Assembly: GCA_963573305.1 (NCBI GenBank)
Contig: OY754335.1
Span: 49,807,985-49,871,984, forward strand
Direction of reading: 5' to 3'
DNA: 64,000 nucleotides
Source: Pyrrhosoma nymphula
Taxonomy: Eukaryota > Arthropoda > Insecta > Odonata > Coenagrionidae
Shown here: positions 12,166-24,600 of the stretch, piece by piece
Layout of the letters: the number at the start of each line of letters is the position of its first letter
How positions within the stretch are numbered: the stretch's first letter is position 1
Position numbers and translations under genes: made by a program
Notes under the pieces: model-generated
What the model was told of the DNA's origin: nothing
Databases searched by the model: none
What the model saw: only the letters and a program-made list of their open reading frames with translations

Positions 12166-13812
12166 TAAACTAAATAAATGTGATTAATGCTGATAAATTC
12201 AAATATTACAATGAAACGTTCAATCAATTTCTTTCTTTGCCATGGAAAATTGATAGATACGCGTGGAGTGGCTATTTAAGTTATGATTCCAATAAAATCC
12301 TTTTACATTATCACGAGTTAACTCGGGTATATTAACAGTCAATTAAATCAGTGGATTGAGGTATGTATTGACATGGCAGCAAAGAAATGTGCATATGGCA
12401 TCAATAACATAATTGAGAAATACATTAAAGTGCGCCGCAATTCCGATTCGCGTTATGTACGCAGTTACTGTAAATGTATTAGATGGTCCTCAGAAATATT
12501 CTTAAACAGCCAAATAATACAGAAGAACAAGAACTACTGTGCAGCAGCTGCATCTCAAGTCAGCCTTCAAATTTAAATTCATCCATTGCTACCCGGAAAA
12601 AGTCCCAAAATGCAACTTTATAATTTGCGTCAAAATAGGAAATGAAGACCAACATTTCGATGGGATTAATATTGATAATTGTGATGAGTGTTATTGATAA
12701 AATTTTCTTTCGTCTTATCATACCTAATAATTTAAGTATATCGTAATTATAATAATGAGTTATTTATGTATATCTTCACATTTAGGTGATTTTCGTACTT
12801 TCCTTTGCCTTAGAGAATCACAATAAAGTGTTACGTACAATTAATCTCTCCCAAAGAAAATGCAATGTATTACTGTCGCTATCAAATTCTCACTTACTTA
12901 ATAGATCGCATATTACAATGAAATAAAACCGTTGGGCACCTTCTTTTTTGGGTCGAACAGTGAATTTTATCAAAAATACGCCCGGTAAACTATCAAAACA
13001 GCGTGGTGTCCACTAAATAACATTGGCAAAAATGCAACTAATGGAACATAGCTGAAAGTAATTCATCAACTATCTAAAAATACTAAACGCACAAACAAAT
13101 CTTAGCTAAACCTCAGTTTATTTACCGCAATATCAAGACACGGCGAGATTGATGTCTACGATAGGAAATATCTCGATATATCAGCGTTATTCGCTGATAT
13201 GAAGAATCGTAATAGCATTACCCACGGCATTGGAAGATAACGTACGATATTTTAGCCGTAATTGCACTTGAGGACGTTGAACGAAAACAATCGGTCAACA
13301 TATCACATAGAACGATATCACCAAGCAATCGAGTAAAATCGAAACGTTTAAAGAGTCCCGTATCAGATACTTACCCAAAGCGCCAACTTGAGGTAAGTTA
13401 TTTGACATCACCCAGACAAATTCCTCCTTCAATTCTCAAATAATGAAACAACATAGACATTCGTAAATCGTATGATTCAGGCTCCTGAAGATTGTCAAGA
13501 ATGCAGCAGGCACGGAAATGCAACGAACGCCAATAGTGAATCATGGCCGGCCGCGACGGAGAAGGGCAATTGTGGCGTCAGGCTTTTTATTTTCAACATG
13601 GCACGCTCTACCCTCCACTTCAAACGCCACTGAATTTTCAGTCAGGTATAGTAAAATAAATAGCTGCGATTCAGAATAACTGAAAGCATTTTCACGTAAG
13701 GTGCAATAAATGAAATCCAGGTAGATAGTGCTGTAGCAAAAGCTGGAAAGTTCCTCATTGAATACAAATAAACTCAGCCGACCCAATAGAGGTAAAACAC
13801 TTCGTGTTTCGT
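12166..13812. other. Non-coding sequence, no feature seen
   Basis: AT-rich. No recognisable coding, RNA or bounded repeat. Confidence 0.4.
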
Positions 13813-13973
13813 TTTCCACGAGTAATTATTAGGTTTATTTCACGACTACTTTTGACGAACTCCGCCCTTATCAAGTGGCGTAAGTAGTACTTGTAGTAGT
13901 GGCGAAAATATACCACTTGATAATAACGCAGTGTGTCGAAACTAGTCGTGACATAAACCTATTACTTGTGGAA
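13813..13973. mobile_element. Foldback with decayed hammerhead-like core on both strands
   Basis: Arms 13813-13878 and 13913-13973 are imperfectly complementary. The plus-strand right arm reads TTGATAA, a weak stem II (ACGC/GTGT), GAAAC (13938-13942), the palindrome CTAG, then UC at 13946-13947 followed by GTGAC. This is hammerhead order with box I changed from CTGATGA to TTGATAA. The minus-strand left arm has the same TTGATAA with GGGCGGAGTTCGTC and AAAAG. Both box I copies carry the same changes, so this unit is probably catalytically dead. Confidence 0.5.
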
Positions 13974-15066
13974 ATATACTACATTAGTATTTTGCCTTAA
14001 ATATTGAACAGTTCCACCATGTCAGCCTTGAACTGTTACTTTATAGAACTACTCGATTTCTAGTAATTTTCCAATTTATTAAACGGCGTGTTTAATGTGA
14101 ATTTGCTTATCTGTAAGCAAAATCATATGCACTCAGCAATAGCAGAAACTTTGAACCTAATAATTTTATAGTTTTGAAAATAAGTTGAGACTTGGTTTAA
14201 GGAATCAAATGACCAGGAATTTGGAAATTGAATTGCATGGAATTAGGAAGTGGATTAACATATCTAGTCTAAGTGGGTACAACAGACAAAATGATTGACG
14301 TTATCAACTTAAATTATGACTGTAAAATAAGTTAATTATTTTAATGCTATACTGTTGGGTAGCCATATTCCTAAATGCGCCCGCAGAACTACAAACATTG
14401 ATGAAGTACAGATTTTGCAACAGCGTTTATGATGACACTTCTGAGTACATGTTACCAATGTCAAAAAAGAACAAGTGACTTCTAGTAAAAGATAAAGAAC
14501 AAAGACACTTACAAATATGAAGAGGATCCACTTCGTCTCATTCAAGAGGCCTTTTAGTTGCAACACGTGGTCTGCCTGAAGTACTGAAATCGATAAAAAT
14601 ATTTTTTCTCGTGAGATGAACGGTCATAGATTGGATTCATAGGTATTATAAATAGACCACCTGGTCGCCTCGTCCTAATCGTCCAAACATGAACCCTTTT
14701 GAATAAGCGATCAAAAATTTTCCGAGCAAACTCCTCATGCAAGTTACTTGTGTGAGGATGTTCGTAAGCGTATTTCTTTTCACTTGAAGAAGAGGTACAA
14801 CTATCTAACCAGCGCATTCATCAAAAGCCCCGATGATAAAAATCAAGAGAAAGGTCTATGAATACGATAACTGAACATTCTTCATTAGATGCAACAGATG
14901 TTACGAAGATGTTCAAATTTAAAGATAAGGTTTTGCTCATAGACGATGCATCAGTAAAATATCCAACCAAATTCCCTTAATCTGAGAAAGTAGGTAATAT
15001 TTTTAAATTTATGAATGGTTTTCCCAAATTGGCAAAGTCATATAGTAACCGATAGTCTTTATGATA
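13974..15066. other. Non-coding sequence, no feature seen
   Basis: Minus-strand open frames near 14336-14817 show no motif of a known family. They are not called as genes. Confidence 0.35.
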
Positions 15067-15470
15067 CTTACATCTACATCCACGAAATACCGTGCAAGCT
15101 ACCTTCAGGGTGTGTGGCACGGGGTGATTCCACGCCAGGCTTGCAATACTCGTCAAGGTTAAGATGGAGACCCAGGTCGCTAGGCGAGGATCTGGGGGCC
15201 TATTCTGTATGTTCTCGGAATTTCCGAGCCTCGTAAGTGACGAAAATTTGATGTCACAGCCTCTAAAATTTCAAATAGGGCCATTCAAAAGTTGAGATTT
15301 GTCCGAGGCTGTGACGTCAAATCCACGGATTTTCCGAGGTACGACCGTGTCGAGTCCTTAATCGCCCCTGAATAAGGCCCCTGAAAGCAGTCAGGAGAAC
15401 AACGCAACACCTAACCAGAAACCAAGGAAGTGTGATGCGTTTACAAGCTTACATGCAATGCATACGTTAG
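15067..15470 (-). mobile_element. LINE 3' end with terminal hairpin and GATGTA tail
   Basis: On the minus strand the segment ends in a hairpin CCGTGC...GCACGG (15090-15122) followed by a (GATGTA)n-type tail. The upstream part includes a block GCAGTCAGGAGAACAA. The same 3' block and tail recur at 17293-17500, 41650-41860 and 47440-47645. The link to a LINE comes from 25498-26060, where an RT-ORF C-terminus is followed by the same type of hairpin and tail. Confidence 0.65.
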
Positions 15471-17089
15471 GATACTACTACTGATATTACTAACACTTCT
15501 AATTAATGTATACTTAGAGATGTAAATTAAATCAGAGAACAAAATACAACAGAATGAGGTTTTAGGAACTATGGCATGTTATACAGCACTATTACAAATC
15601 CTGGCTGACCTGGTAAGGTTGTAAATTTCATAAAAATTATCTAACGCATCTATTATGGTCCCGTATAATGGTGCAGCATTGTTGGAAGGACCAGGTGTGA
15701 CTATACAGGGTGGTCGAGAAATAGATCGATGCTATGAAAATGCGCCGTTGGTCACCTTGAGCACATCAGTTACGTACGCAGTCAATGCGCTGGAAATAGC
15801 AACTACCAGAGAAAACTACTGCTATACCATGATAATGATGATTCACGAAATAAATAAAATATAAAAATGTGCTACATACTTCGGGAGTGAAGTTAGAGAG
15901 CAGAGAGTGCTATACAGTTGATGAAAGGAGTTGAGAGCAGTTAGAGACTCGGAGGTTACAGTCTATGCTTCGATTGCTTTATAAATTCAGATCAGGCGAA
16001 TATTATTTCATGGATACTAGGAAATATTAAATCGTGCAGAAAATAAATCATGCGAGAAATTTGAACCGGTATGGGGTGCTACGTAAAAATTATAAGTTAT
16101 TAAACTTAAGTACAATATCTTGTGTTAACCATGCAACATTCAGTTCCATTTTCATGCCTCAACAATCTTGCTGGCAAAATACGGACACGTGAAATTGATT
16201 ATCATTCCAAAGTGCCGTTTACAACTATAATATTTATAAAAGATCTAAATAAATAAAAAATAATTAAAATGAAAAGCAGCCTATCCTTTCACTGGTATTA
16301 TTGAAGGCTTAGACTATATTAATTATGGTCCCTTATCGTGCGTGGACAAAATTGATATTTCAAACCCGTCGGTCCTGCAATTTCTAATTTTCTCGTCACA
16401 TTTTCAGCGTATTTTTACAATAAATACCAACTTCTGTAAGCTTGACTGCACATTTCCCGAATATGTTTAACTAAATGATGGATTCTGGGGAATTGTGACG
16501 CCGAAATATTACACAGACCCACCGTTGACAATTTACGCCTTTATTTTGTAAGATCGTTTCGGTGTTAGTGTTAGGTTAGATTGGTGACCAAGGACGAAGC
16601 ATAAGATCAAGTGTATAGTCGGCACCACGTTACGAGAACGTACAATTTCAAAATTTTATGCATCACATATCTCAATATAATAATATATGCATATTAATTT
16701 ACGTATGCATTCTTCATTTTTGGGAATCACTCCCTTGCCTGCACGCAAGTCACATCAAAATTCTCAATTCAACACGCTAAAAGGAATTTCGGAAAGCTAA
16801 ATCTGAAGTGAACTTTAAAAAGCAACATGAATAAAGTGATAGAATCTTCTGACCAGGAATATTCGTCAATCAAATGGACGGTTGGATTGCATGACTGATT
16901 GTGATGCAGAATGTAGAATGTACTGGAATGGAAAGAGATTTTCGTTGGCCTGATCGAAGTGTAGTTAGATATTTTAACTAATAGTATCGCAAAATCCCAT
17001 TCGGAATGGACTGATCACAGAAGTAGACTTGGATGATCACAGAGTAGACTTTTTACGTACTTTAACTGTTGAGGTTATACCAAACCTGC
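15471..17089. other. Non-coding sequence, no feature seen
   Basis: AT-rich. Nothing recognisable on either strand. Confidence 0.4.
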
Positions 17090-17220
17090 TAAACGAATAC
17101 ATCAGTCAAAAGACAAAACGCCAACGCACGATATGGGATTTGAACCCGCGACTATTTTGCTGTCACGCTTACTCGATAGCAAACCGTCTACCATGGTTAT
17201 CTGGCGTAATGGACAGTTGA
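17090..17220 (-). mobile_element. tRNA-derived SINE head
   Basis: On the minus strand a tRNA-like segment reads ATAACCATGGTAGACGG (box A-like) followed about 40 nt later by GGTTCAAATCC (box B), with arms CGCGGG/CCCATA partly decayed. The stretch after box B is SINE-like and non-coding. Acceptor-stem pairing is not convincing, so a working tRNA gene is unlikely. Confidence 0.6.
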
Positions 17221-17292
17221 ACAAATGAGGTTCCACCGATTATCAAGTATAATGGTAGCGAAACATAGTGACAGTTGCACCGAAAGTTCTTG

Positions 17293-17500
17293 CGTCTAAA
17301 TCTACATCTACGAAGTTCCGTAAAATCCACCTCCGCACGGGGTGCTTCCAGGCATGTAGTCCTCGTTCCTGTAACAATCATAACTTTGCAAGCTCCCCCA
17401 ATCGATAGGTGAGGACCAGAAAGCAGTGAGTAGAACAATGTAAGTAAAAATGAGAACCTAAGGGAGTGCTACGCTGGCTAACATGCTAAAATGCTGTACA
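17293..17500 (-). mobile_element. LINE 3' end with GATGTA tail
   Basis: Same family as 15067-15470: the tail TAGATGTAGATTTAG on the minus strand, the block around CAGTGAGTAGAACAA, and an eroded terminal hairpin (17317-17340, stem now mismatched). It is 5' truncated. Confidence 0.6.
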
Positions 17501-17695
17501 CGGGGAACAGACTACTACTGATAAATATTTTATTTATTCATTGATACTAAAAATATTATTTCGTGCAGAAAATAAAATTATGTGATACATTTCAAGTGAA
17601 ACGAGTAGACGTTAACAATGTTACGTTATAAAACACAAGTATAAAATCTAATCTTTCAAGCAACATTCAGTCACCGCTCACCGCTCATCACCGCT

Positions 17696-17880
17696 CAAGT
17701 TGGGCCCTCAACCCCACCAACCCCACTCCTCCAACCCTCCCCCATCCTTCCATACCCTGAGCAGACTACCTATATATACTTGGGTTCCTTCAAATAAAAT
17801 TTGTGTTGTGACACCAATTACCTGATGATGATGTTGTAATACATCGAGACGCTTCGTAATTTAAATAAAATCTGTGGTAA
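17696..17880 (+). mobile_element. PLE-like 3' end with hammerhead motif
   Basis: A cytosine-rich tract (17701-17760, proline/serine/threonine-like if translated) is followed by a TATATATACTTGGG segment, then the hammerhead motif at 17816-17861 and a TAAATAAAATCTGTGG tail. The same arrangement (C-rich tract, TATATATTG segment, hammerhead, TAAATAAAG tail) is seen at 62870-63115. Similar C-rich coding ends occur in Penelope-like elements, as in the fragment at 4256. The PLE link for this copy is inferred from layout only. Confidence 0.55.
17816..17861 (+). ncRNA. Hammerhead ribozyme motif (type I, one core change)
   Basis: In order: stem I 5' strand AATTAC (17816-17821); box CTGATGA (17822-17828); one extra T; stem II GATGT/ACATC (17830-17834, 17841-17845) with 6-nt loop; GAGAC where GAAAC is expected (17846-17850); stem III remnant CGCT; UC at 17854-17855 as predicted cleavage site; stem I 3' strand GTAATT (17856-17861). 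Stem I is a perfect 6 bp and stem II a perfect 5 bp. The A-to-G change in GAAAC should harm activity, so this is likely a recent loss. Confidence 0.65.
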
Positions 17881-19888
17881 AAAAGTACAAATTCCTACTT
17901 TAATTTCGGAAGGGGTTTTGGGAACAATTGTTCATTTATGAGCTTTTATTTAAGCCTAAATTTCTTTGTCGCAGCCGTTCGTAATTCCTAAATTATAAGC
18001 GCACATGAATTTTTATGATAATTGAACCTAGTTTTTATTAAGAGTGAAATATAAGCTAACCTCAAAATGACTCAATTGGAATTTTGAGCTGTCACCGTAA
18101 GGATGGCAGGAATTCGACACAGGGTAGTATTATAGTAATTGTACTTATCAGGGACAGAATTGTTGCGGCACCGTGTTTATCTATTCAATGTTTTAAAATA
18201 ATTTAAAAAGCCCTGTCTTGTTCATAAAAATAATGCATATATTTTACGCGATAGTCATGCTAGTTTGAACCTTTTTCCTGATAAAACCAGCTTCACTATC
18301 GTGCGTAATGACACCACCTTGTCGCTTCTATAATCTATGCTACAAACCTAACTACCCGCCGCGCCGGGAAAGTGATTGCAAAATACTCTGACCACGATGA
18401 AAACGATGAATCCATTCTGGCTGTTGAAAGGTAACTCCGAACGTGATAAATATACCCACCAAATCTCTCAAAATGACCCCAATCTCTTAGGTAGTGGACT
18501 TCACCGTGCTATTTTGCCCAATTCTGCCCGTCAATTGCATCTTGTATCAACCTCTGAACCCTTCATAGAAGTAGTAACATTAAGATTAAACATTAACTCC
18601 TTTTAGTAAATTCAGACGGTTGCGAAAGCTGCACACCATGAAGATCCTATTTCATTCAAAAAACAGTTGATCACATGAACGTCAACGGCCGCAACCAATT
18701 TTCAGGTTTTCGAAGAAATGTTACTCGCAGATGAGAAAGAAGGTAATTGGTGAGGGCAGTGCGTACCTTTCATTGCACCAAAATTCTTATACGACAGTAT
18801 ATATCACTTCCACGGCACGGAGAAAAGATTTAGTGGCTTGGATATTGCAAAAAATACCTATTATTTGTTCAATTCAAAGCAATCTTATGCTATAATCACT
18901 TCAAAATAAGATTCATTCCTTATAAACTCCCTAAAATAAACATTGTTATACATTAATTTTACTGATAATGAATTCATTTATGCATCAGTATTAATGCAAT
19001 AAAAGTTAGAAAGTTCCTCCACTTCCATTTGTCATATAAGCCCCTATAGTTACACCCCAACATTCTAACTTCACATAGAGTGAGTATAAGAAACATTTTC
19101 TTGGTCTATATACTCTGCATGTAGCGATTATACTTACTTACGGTGTAATTGATGACGTAATTTTGACGCCATGTCCGTCCAATACTCTCTAGTTACAAAG
19201 CGAAGATAGCACAGTTTGACAAGTTCGAAAACGGCCTCAGAGAAGCACTAAGAAGGTGATAGCTCTACATCCCCCACCACAAAAAACTGAAATCACAGCC
19301 CTGCTCACGAAGGACCCATGTTTCAGTCGAAGGCCATAAAGCCGACTCCCGCACATCGCCTTAATGGGGGCCCTTCGGTGATTTTCGATCACTTTGCCCC
19401 GGGTACCGGCGCCAAGGCCCTCGGTACGGATCAACACCCGCGCCAGACGGGACGGGATTCAAGGAGGCGGCGACTAGGGTTACCAACTGCTATACCTTCT
19501 TGGCCAGGAGGTTTGTGGTCAGCAAACTAGAGAAGTGAATGGGCAGCCTTTTATTCGCTTTTGCAAAGTTAAGGCTAATATAGGTACATGTACGTAGTAT
19601 TTTACGAAATGAACGGTTTCAGATATGACAATGTGGATTTCTACATCACGGAGGTAACGAAAAAATAACTATGTAAAGTTCCATATTCTCAGGCGTAACA
19701 TTTTTAATATCCAAATTGACAGAATCAGTACAGATTTTTTAAATTTCACAGTGAATTTTATTTAATACTCAGTCAAATATTTTCCACTTTAGAAAATCTT
19801 TCGGTCTCGGTATGATAGGCTATCTTAGGCTGGGTCAAAATGAATTATATTTTCTCAAGTGGAATTTTACATAGTTAAATTTTCGTTG
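17881..19888. other. Non-coding; GC-rich patch at 19240-19530
   Basis: Mostly AT-rich without recognisable features. A GC- and CpG-rich patch at about 19240-19530 has short open frames on both strands but no family match. It could be an unrecognised transposon 5' region or a regulatory CpG-rich element. Confidence 0.3.
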
Positions 19889-20147
19889 GGGGAGCGTGGT
19901 GGCCTAGTGGGTAGAGTGCTAGGCTGCTGATCGAAGGGTCCCGGGTTCAAATCCGGGTGAAGCCTTTGGACGCCCCCGAACAAAAAAGGAGACGCCCTCG
20001 GAGTGCGAGGTGGTCCAGGGAAAGGAACTGGCCCCCCTACCCTGAATGTGTGAAATTCACACGCCTGTGGCTTAGTCCGGGATGAACTCTACCCTCAACT
20101 ATCCAAACCAACCTTCGGATTGTATCACTGAGTGAGTGATATTTTCG
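19889..20147 (+). mobile_element. Near full-length tRNA-derived SINE
   Basis: Starts GGGGGAGCGTGGTGGCCTAG. The box A-like sequence TGGCCTAGTGGGTAGAGTGC is followed by an anticodon-arm-like segment and box B GGTTCAAATCC inside a perfect T-stem CCGGG/CCCGG. Then comes a roughly 180-nt unrelated body, including the 15-nt palindrome GTGTGAAATTCACAC (about 20049-20063), and a short repeated tail (GTGA)n-like at 20128-20140. Both internal Pol III promoter boxes look intact. This is the best-preserved SINE in the window. Confidence 0.8.
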
Positions 20148-21693
20148 TAACTCCCGTGATATATTTACTGGTGTTTTTTTATCTCACTTGAAACACCCGG
20201 AGAAGTAATAATCTGAAACCTCTAAGCCCGAATAAACATCACTCTTTCCGGAGTCTCCGATTCAAAATATCCCAGTTGGCAATCCTAGTTGTCGACCCTT
20301 ACAGACCCTTCGAGGAAGGGACTACTCGTTTCCAAGACGCGGTCGCAAGTCGCATCAATCAGCCGCGCGACACTCGTTTCCGAATGGTTTGCTTTCTTCC
20401 TCCCTCAGCACACGGGCACCATTCTAACCGTTAATCACCGACCCTGTCGTCCTTTTGAGTTCCCTGTCGCACCCACGGAAGCAAAGTTTTCGGGCGGAAC
20501 ACCAACATATACCTACCTTCTTTGGTGGATAGATTGAGGAACGGAGAGAGAGGTTTTGAGTAACGAAGGGCTTTGAGCCCTCAATACCGGGAGGAGGGCA
20601 TATGGGCGACTCTCAGAAATGAGTTGAGGTCGTGGATGTGAGGATATTGGTTTGGATGTGGGTATTGTTCCGAAACCTCCAGCCGCCACCGCCCTCAACG
20701 TTGGCAACTCATTTGGAAGAGCGACTGATTGCTTTCCGAAGTAATAAGGGAAACAATCGACTCGCAGTCACTCTTCCGGGATTGATGACCTATGAACGTG
20801 AGGAAAAGGTGTCTAAAGTTGAGAGGAGGGCATGGTGAGGCATAATTACTCATACAGAGAGGCCGGTAATGAAAGAGGGAGTGGTAAATGCAACTGAAAT
20901 GGTTGCTGAAAACCGTCGCCATTAACCTGCTCTAGGCAACTGAAAGGAGTACTAGATATAGTACTGAATTTAAAATTAACCCCTAAGGGACAGGATTAAT
21001 TTAATGATAATCCTAAAGACGACTACCTCCAGATTGGAGAGGAGAAAGTACTACGGAAACTCACGGGTAAAACACTACTGGACAGAGAAACGAATCTATG
21101 ATAAAAACTTGCAAAAAAGAAAATATTAACGAGTGGACCTTAAAAAATCGCTAATGGAGCGAACACATAAATCACATGGGCAAAGAAAGAATAGTAAAGG
21201 TAGCACCGTTCGGAATAAAAAGTAAAGGAAGACCGTTGGAAACAATGAAAGTTGGAAGGACGAAGAAATAACAGGTATTCTGCCTACTTTATATATATAC
21301 ATGCATATAGAAGGAAGAAGAACATTACCTACACAAGATCTGTTGATTTTCATGGTCCAATTAAAGAAATGGGGATTGTGACGCGATCTCATTTCACTCA
21401 GCGAATGGGTGGAATCGTTATATAAGGGATCGTTGACCCTATTTTAAATGAATGGCTTTAGGAGGGGAATGTTATTGGCTCACAGCACGCCGCATGGCAT
21501 CATGGCTGGGCTGCACTTCGCACGTCCGCCCCAAGCAAACATATTTCATCTCCGCGACCGTCAAATTTACATTTTCCGGGCTCGCTCCGAATTCCATCCG
21601 ATGCCCACTCCACCCAAACTTGCAACACTTCCAAAAAATAAAAACCCCTTCTCTGCCGCACTGAAAACGACTGGGGGCACCTTGCAGAAACAT
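20148..21693. other. Non-coding sequence, moderately CpG-rich at 20270-20940
   Basis: Overlapping short open frames on both strands between 20280 and 20930 and between 21450 and 21750 have no family resemblance. No promoter or exon structure could be supported. Confidence 0.3.
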
Positions 21694-21790
21694 CTACATC
21701 TACGTAATACCCTTCAAGCCACCTCAAGGGTGTTTGGCAAGGGGTGAGTTGCCACTAACATGCATTACACTACACCCTATTAAAGTTAGT
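21694..21790 (-). mobile_element. LINE 3' terminal hairpin and tail
   Basis: On the minus strand, CCCTT...AAGGG (21710-21743) encloses CACC...GGTG and is followed by GTAGATGTAGATG. It is the 3' end of the same LINE group as 26008-26060, 5' truncated almost to the hairpin. Confidence 0.65.
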
Positions 21791-21990
21791 GAAGCTACTA
21801 CGACTATTGATGCATTAGCAAACATCGTTAATGCTTTCCAGGAGGTGAAATGTCACAAGCATGTAAAATAGGGTGGGCCGAAAAACACGAAATTGTCCGA
21901 ATCGAATCGTAATAGCGCGGAAAAGTTGCTTCTCGTCACCCTGATCACAAAGAAAAAAAGGTTTTGAAATCGGACCATGTCTTCCGGTCG

Positions 21991-22350
21991 CACATCTCGT
22001 TCGAAATTTTGAAAAATCGTAAAAAATATGACTTTTTTAAGGATTTTTTAAAATGAGTTACAGTGATTAGATTACGTTCAAAATCGGTATGTAGCCACTT
22101 CTAAAGAACCTCTGTCTTTAAAAAATATGTATCACCCCTTAACTCCTTCTTTTAGGGGGAGGCGGAGTCGCTCATCGCGTTCAAACTATCGAAAAATCGT
22201 AGAAAAAAATTACTTTTTTCGGAATTTTCTCTTTATGAGTTATAGTGATCGAATTGCGTTCAAAATCGGTATGTGGCCTCTTGTAAAGGCCCTTTGTCTT
22301 TTAAGCAAGATATAATTCCCGTTTCCCCCTTCTTTAATGGGGAGGGGAGG
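21991..22350. repeat. Tandem duplication, period about 180 bp
   Basis: Segment 21991-22170 is repeated at 22171-22350. GAAAAATCGT ends at 22020 and again at 22200. GTTCAAAATCGGTATGT recurs after about 182 bp, and each unit ends in a purine-rich GGGGGAGG/GGGGAGGGG run. Divergence is moderate. Non-coding. Confidence 0.7.
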
Positions 22351-23655
22351 GGCATGTATCGTAAAAATGAGTGACCTTACGGTAGGCCTACGCTTATTTT
22401 TGAAAATTAGTTTTTCTTTTGAATTCGTCCCTTCAAAATATGTAGTTGTTTTGGTGAGAGAACAAATACATTGTACAGCACTATCGGTAAGCTACCAATG
22501 TTAGAGGGACTGTTTGCATGAATGTATTTTGCAACTACATAAATGGACAGAGATACAAGAGTTATACAAAAAAATGCTCTGCATGCTATTAGTACAAGCT
22601 AGCAGATAAGGTTGGGGGCATAAGGAGGAAATGAACTTTCTAGCTACACTATCTATCAACAAACCCAGCTAAAATTCTCATTGGCTGCTGTTATTGTCTT
22701 TCAGCGGCCTTTGATATTCGTCGGTTACCCTTTCACTCTCCTCCCCAAGAAATTACGGTCCCCTACTATCCGTTTCAAAAATTCTGCCATGCGAGTTTGA
22801 CATTCAATAAGACAATTTGACTGAACTGCCTCTACACAAAGTCAGATAACAGATACTTCACATCATCGTAGACAAACGTGATCACCATAGAACGAACGGA
22901 AAACATAACTAATGGTCCATATGTATACGGGTACAAAAAAATCCCATGAATAAAATTATTAGTGACACTAAAGACGCTATCGACCGTTGCAAAAAAAATC
23001 ATAGATGATAAATTTAGTTTCATCTTAAAATAACAGGGAAAAAAATACCTAGAATTTACGCGTAGTCTAAAATTATCAAAAATGGAAACAATATGCGACC
23101 ATTAGTTTCGACAATTTCACCCTCATGCAAATTATCCAAATGGCTAACTACTTAGTTAATACAAATCCTGGGGCTCCGAGGCAATGTACGGAATAAAAAA
23201 CAATAAAAATGACATTGTTGATAAACGACAAACATTTATCCACACAAAATATTAAAACCAAAAAAATGCATGCATAGGAGTCAAACTTTCTTTGCTTATA
23301 TTGATAATTTGGATTAATCTAATTTAAACCAGAATTTGCAGCGTAATATCTATAAAAAAACGAAAAAAGTGTTTTTAGACTCTCGCACATAAATTTAAAA
23401 CTGATTTACTTATAAGCTGAATGAATACGGCACTGTTATGTTGAACTTTCATCATAGCGGTAGAAACACATGGTGGTAGTTGCGCAAGAATTAACTTTTC
23501 AGTGGAAGAGGATCTAAAAAATAAATCCTCTAAAAGGGAAGCAAAGTAGTCTCCGCGTTTGAGTACCAGGGTTCCCTAGGTCCTAAACCTTCGTTTTCAG
23601 CTTCAAAATGCTCCATTTCTTCTTTACATCAGATATCCAGCTCATTATGGATCTG
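22351..23655. other. Non-coding sequence, no feature seen
   Basis: AT-rich. Short minus-strand frame at 22832-23023 has no known motif. Confidence 0.35.
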
Positions 23656-24244
23656 AAGGTAGTTTGAGCGAGATATCACATAAGATAGTATTCAATGAAT
23701 TTTGCCTTAATGTAAATAGAAATACTTTTTTCCAATGGAAACAAAATACCCAGTCACTTATCATTATACTTTTCGATTTTTTCCAGGAAATACCTGCCAT
23801 TTTCCATCGGAAATGCTATATATGAAGGGTATGCTCTCCACGGAGACTTTATTAAAATATGAAAAACTTCTAACGCATAGATCTCGTCAGAAATTTAACA
23901 GAGCGTAGTTTGAATGAAATCTCAACTGTTTAAAAAAATGAACCAATTACTCACCTCAGTAACTATTACCAAATTTCAAAATAACGCTCAGTCGTGAAGG
24001 CATTTTCAGCGTTTAGCGTGAAAAAATGAGTCAAGTTAAAAACTTATACATCCATATTTAGTTAAATTACTGAGAATTTTAGCAATAAAAAAATGTTTTT
24101 GTTATTAATTGTTATTATTGTTTGTTGTTTTGTCATTAATGTTACAATATTTAGTTCACGCTTCTGACAGTTGCTTTAATAAAAAAATTAAATTTGAATA
24201 AAGTGTTTATTATGACTAAGGAAAAATCTTGCTCAAACTACCTT
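23656..24244. mobile_element. TIR element family 'AAGGTAGTTTGAGC', copy A
   Basis: Left end AAGGTAGTTTGAGCGAGATA at 23656 and right end ATCTTGCTCAAACTACCTT ending at 24244 form terminal inverted repeats of about 19 bp. The interior shares ordered blocks with copies B (51834-52301) and C (54714-55685), such as CTCGTCAGAAATT and CAGTCACTTA. No coding capacity remains. A target-site duplication could not be fixed, so the superfamily is unknown. Confidence 0.7.
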
Positions 24245-24344
24245 AATCAAAATAATATGTCCTTCTGCAATGGGTTGCGAACATTTTAAAGGCATGTGTT
24301 TATATCAAGCTGTGCTTATATTGTGAACACTGCCATGAAACACG

Positions 24345-24440
24345 CTGCTGCCTTATCCCCTCCGCTCCATAGCCGACCCCTTCTACACCAGCTTCCTGAC
24401 TGCCACCAAGTTTCGCTACCACTATAATATCATTCTACCA
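24345..24440. repeat. Partial copy of the 37.7/38.1-kb module
   Basis: Contains TGCCACCAAGTTTCGCTA and TTCTACCATGGTT, which also occur near 37950-37965, 38310-38325 and at the edges of the duplicated module at 37573-38104. Fragmentary. Confidence 0.4.
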
Positions 24441-24485
24441 TGGTTATGCTTGCTCTCATAAATTACATGCGTTCCAACTAGCTAC

Positions 24486-24600
24486 ACCTACATATCACCC
24501 TGCATACCGACCGAAGAATAGGTGGCAGGGGGTGTTTCCACACCAGGCATTATGTAATAGTCAAACACAACCATTTAGCAAGCATCTCTTTTACTAGATG
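24486..24600 (-). mobile_element. LINE 3' terminal hairpin and tail
   Basis: On the minus strand CCCTGC...GCAGGG (24498-24540) is followed by a degenerate (TAGGTG) tail. It belongs to the same 3'-end group as 15067-15470. Confidence 0.55.
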
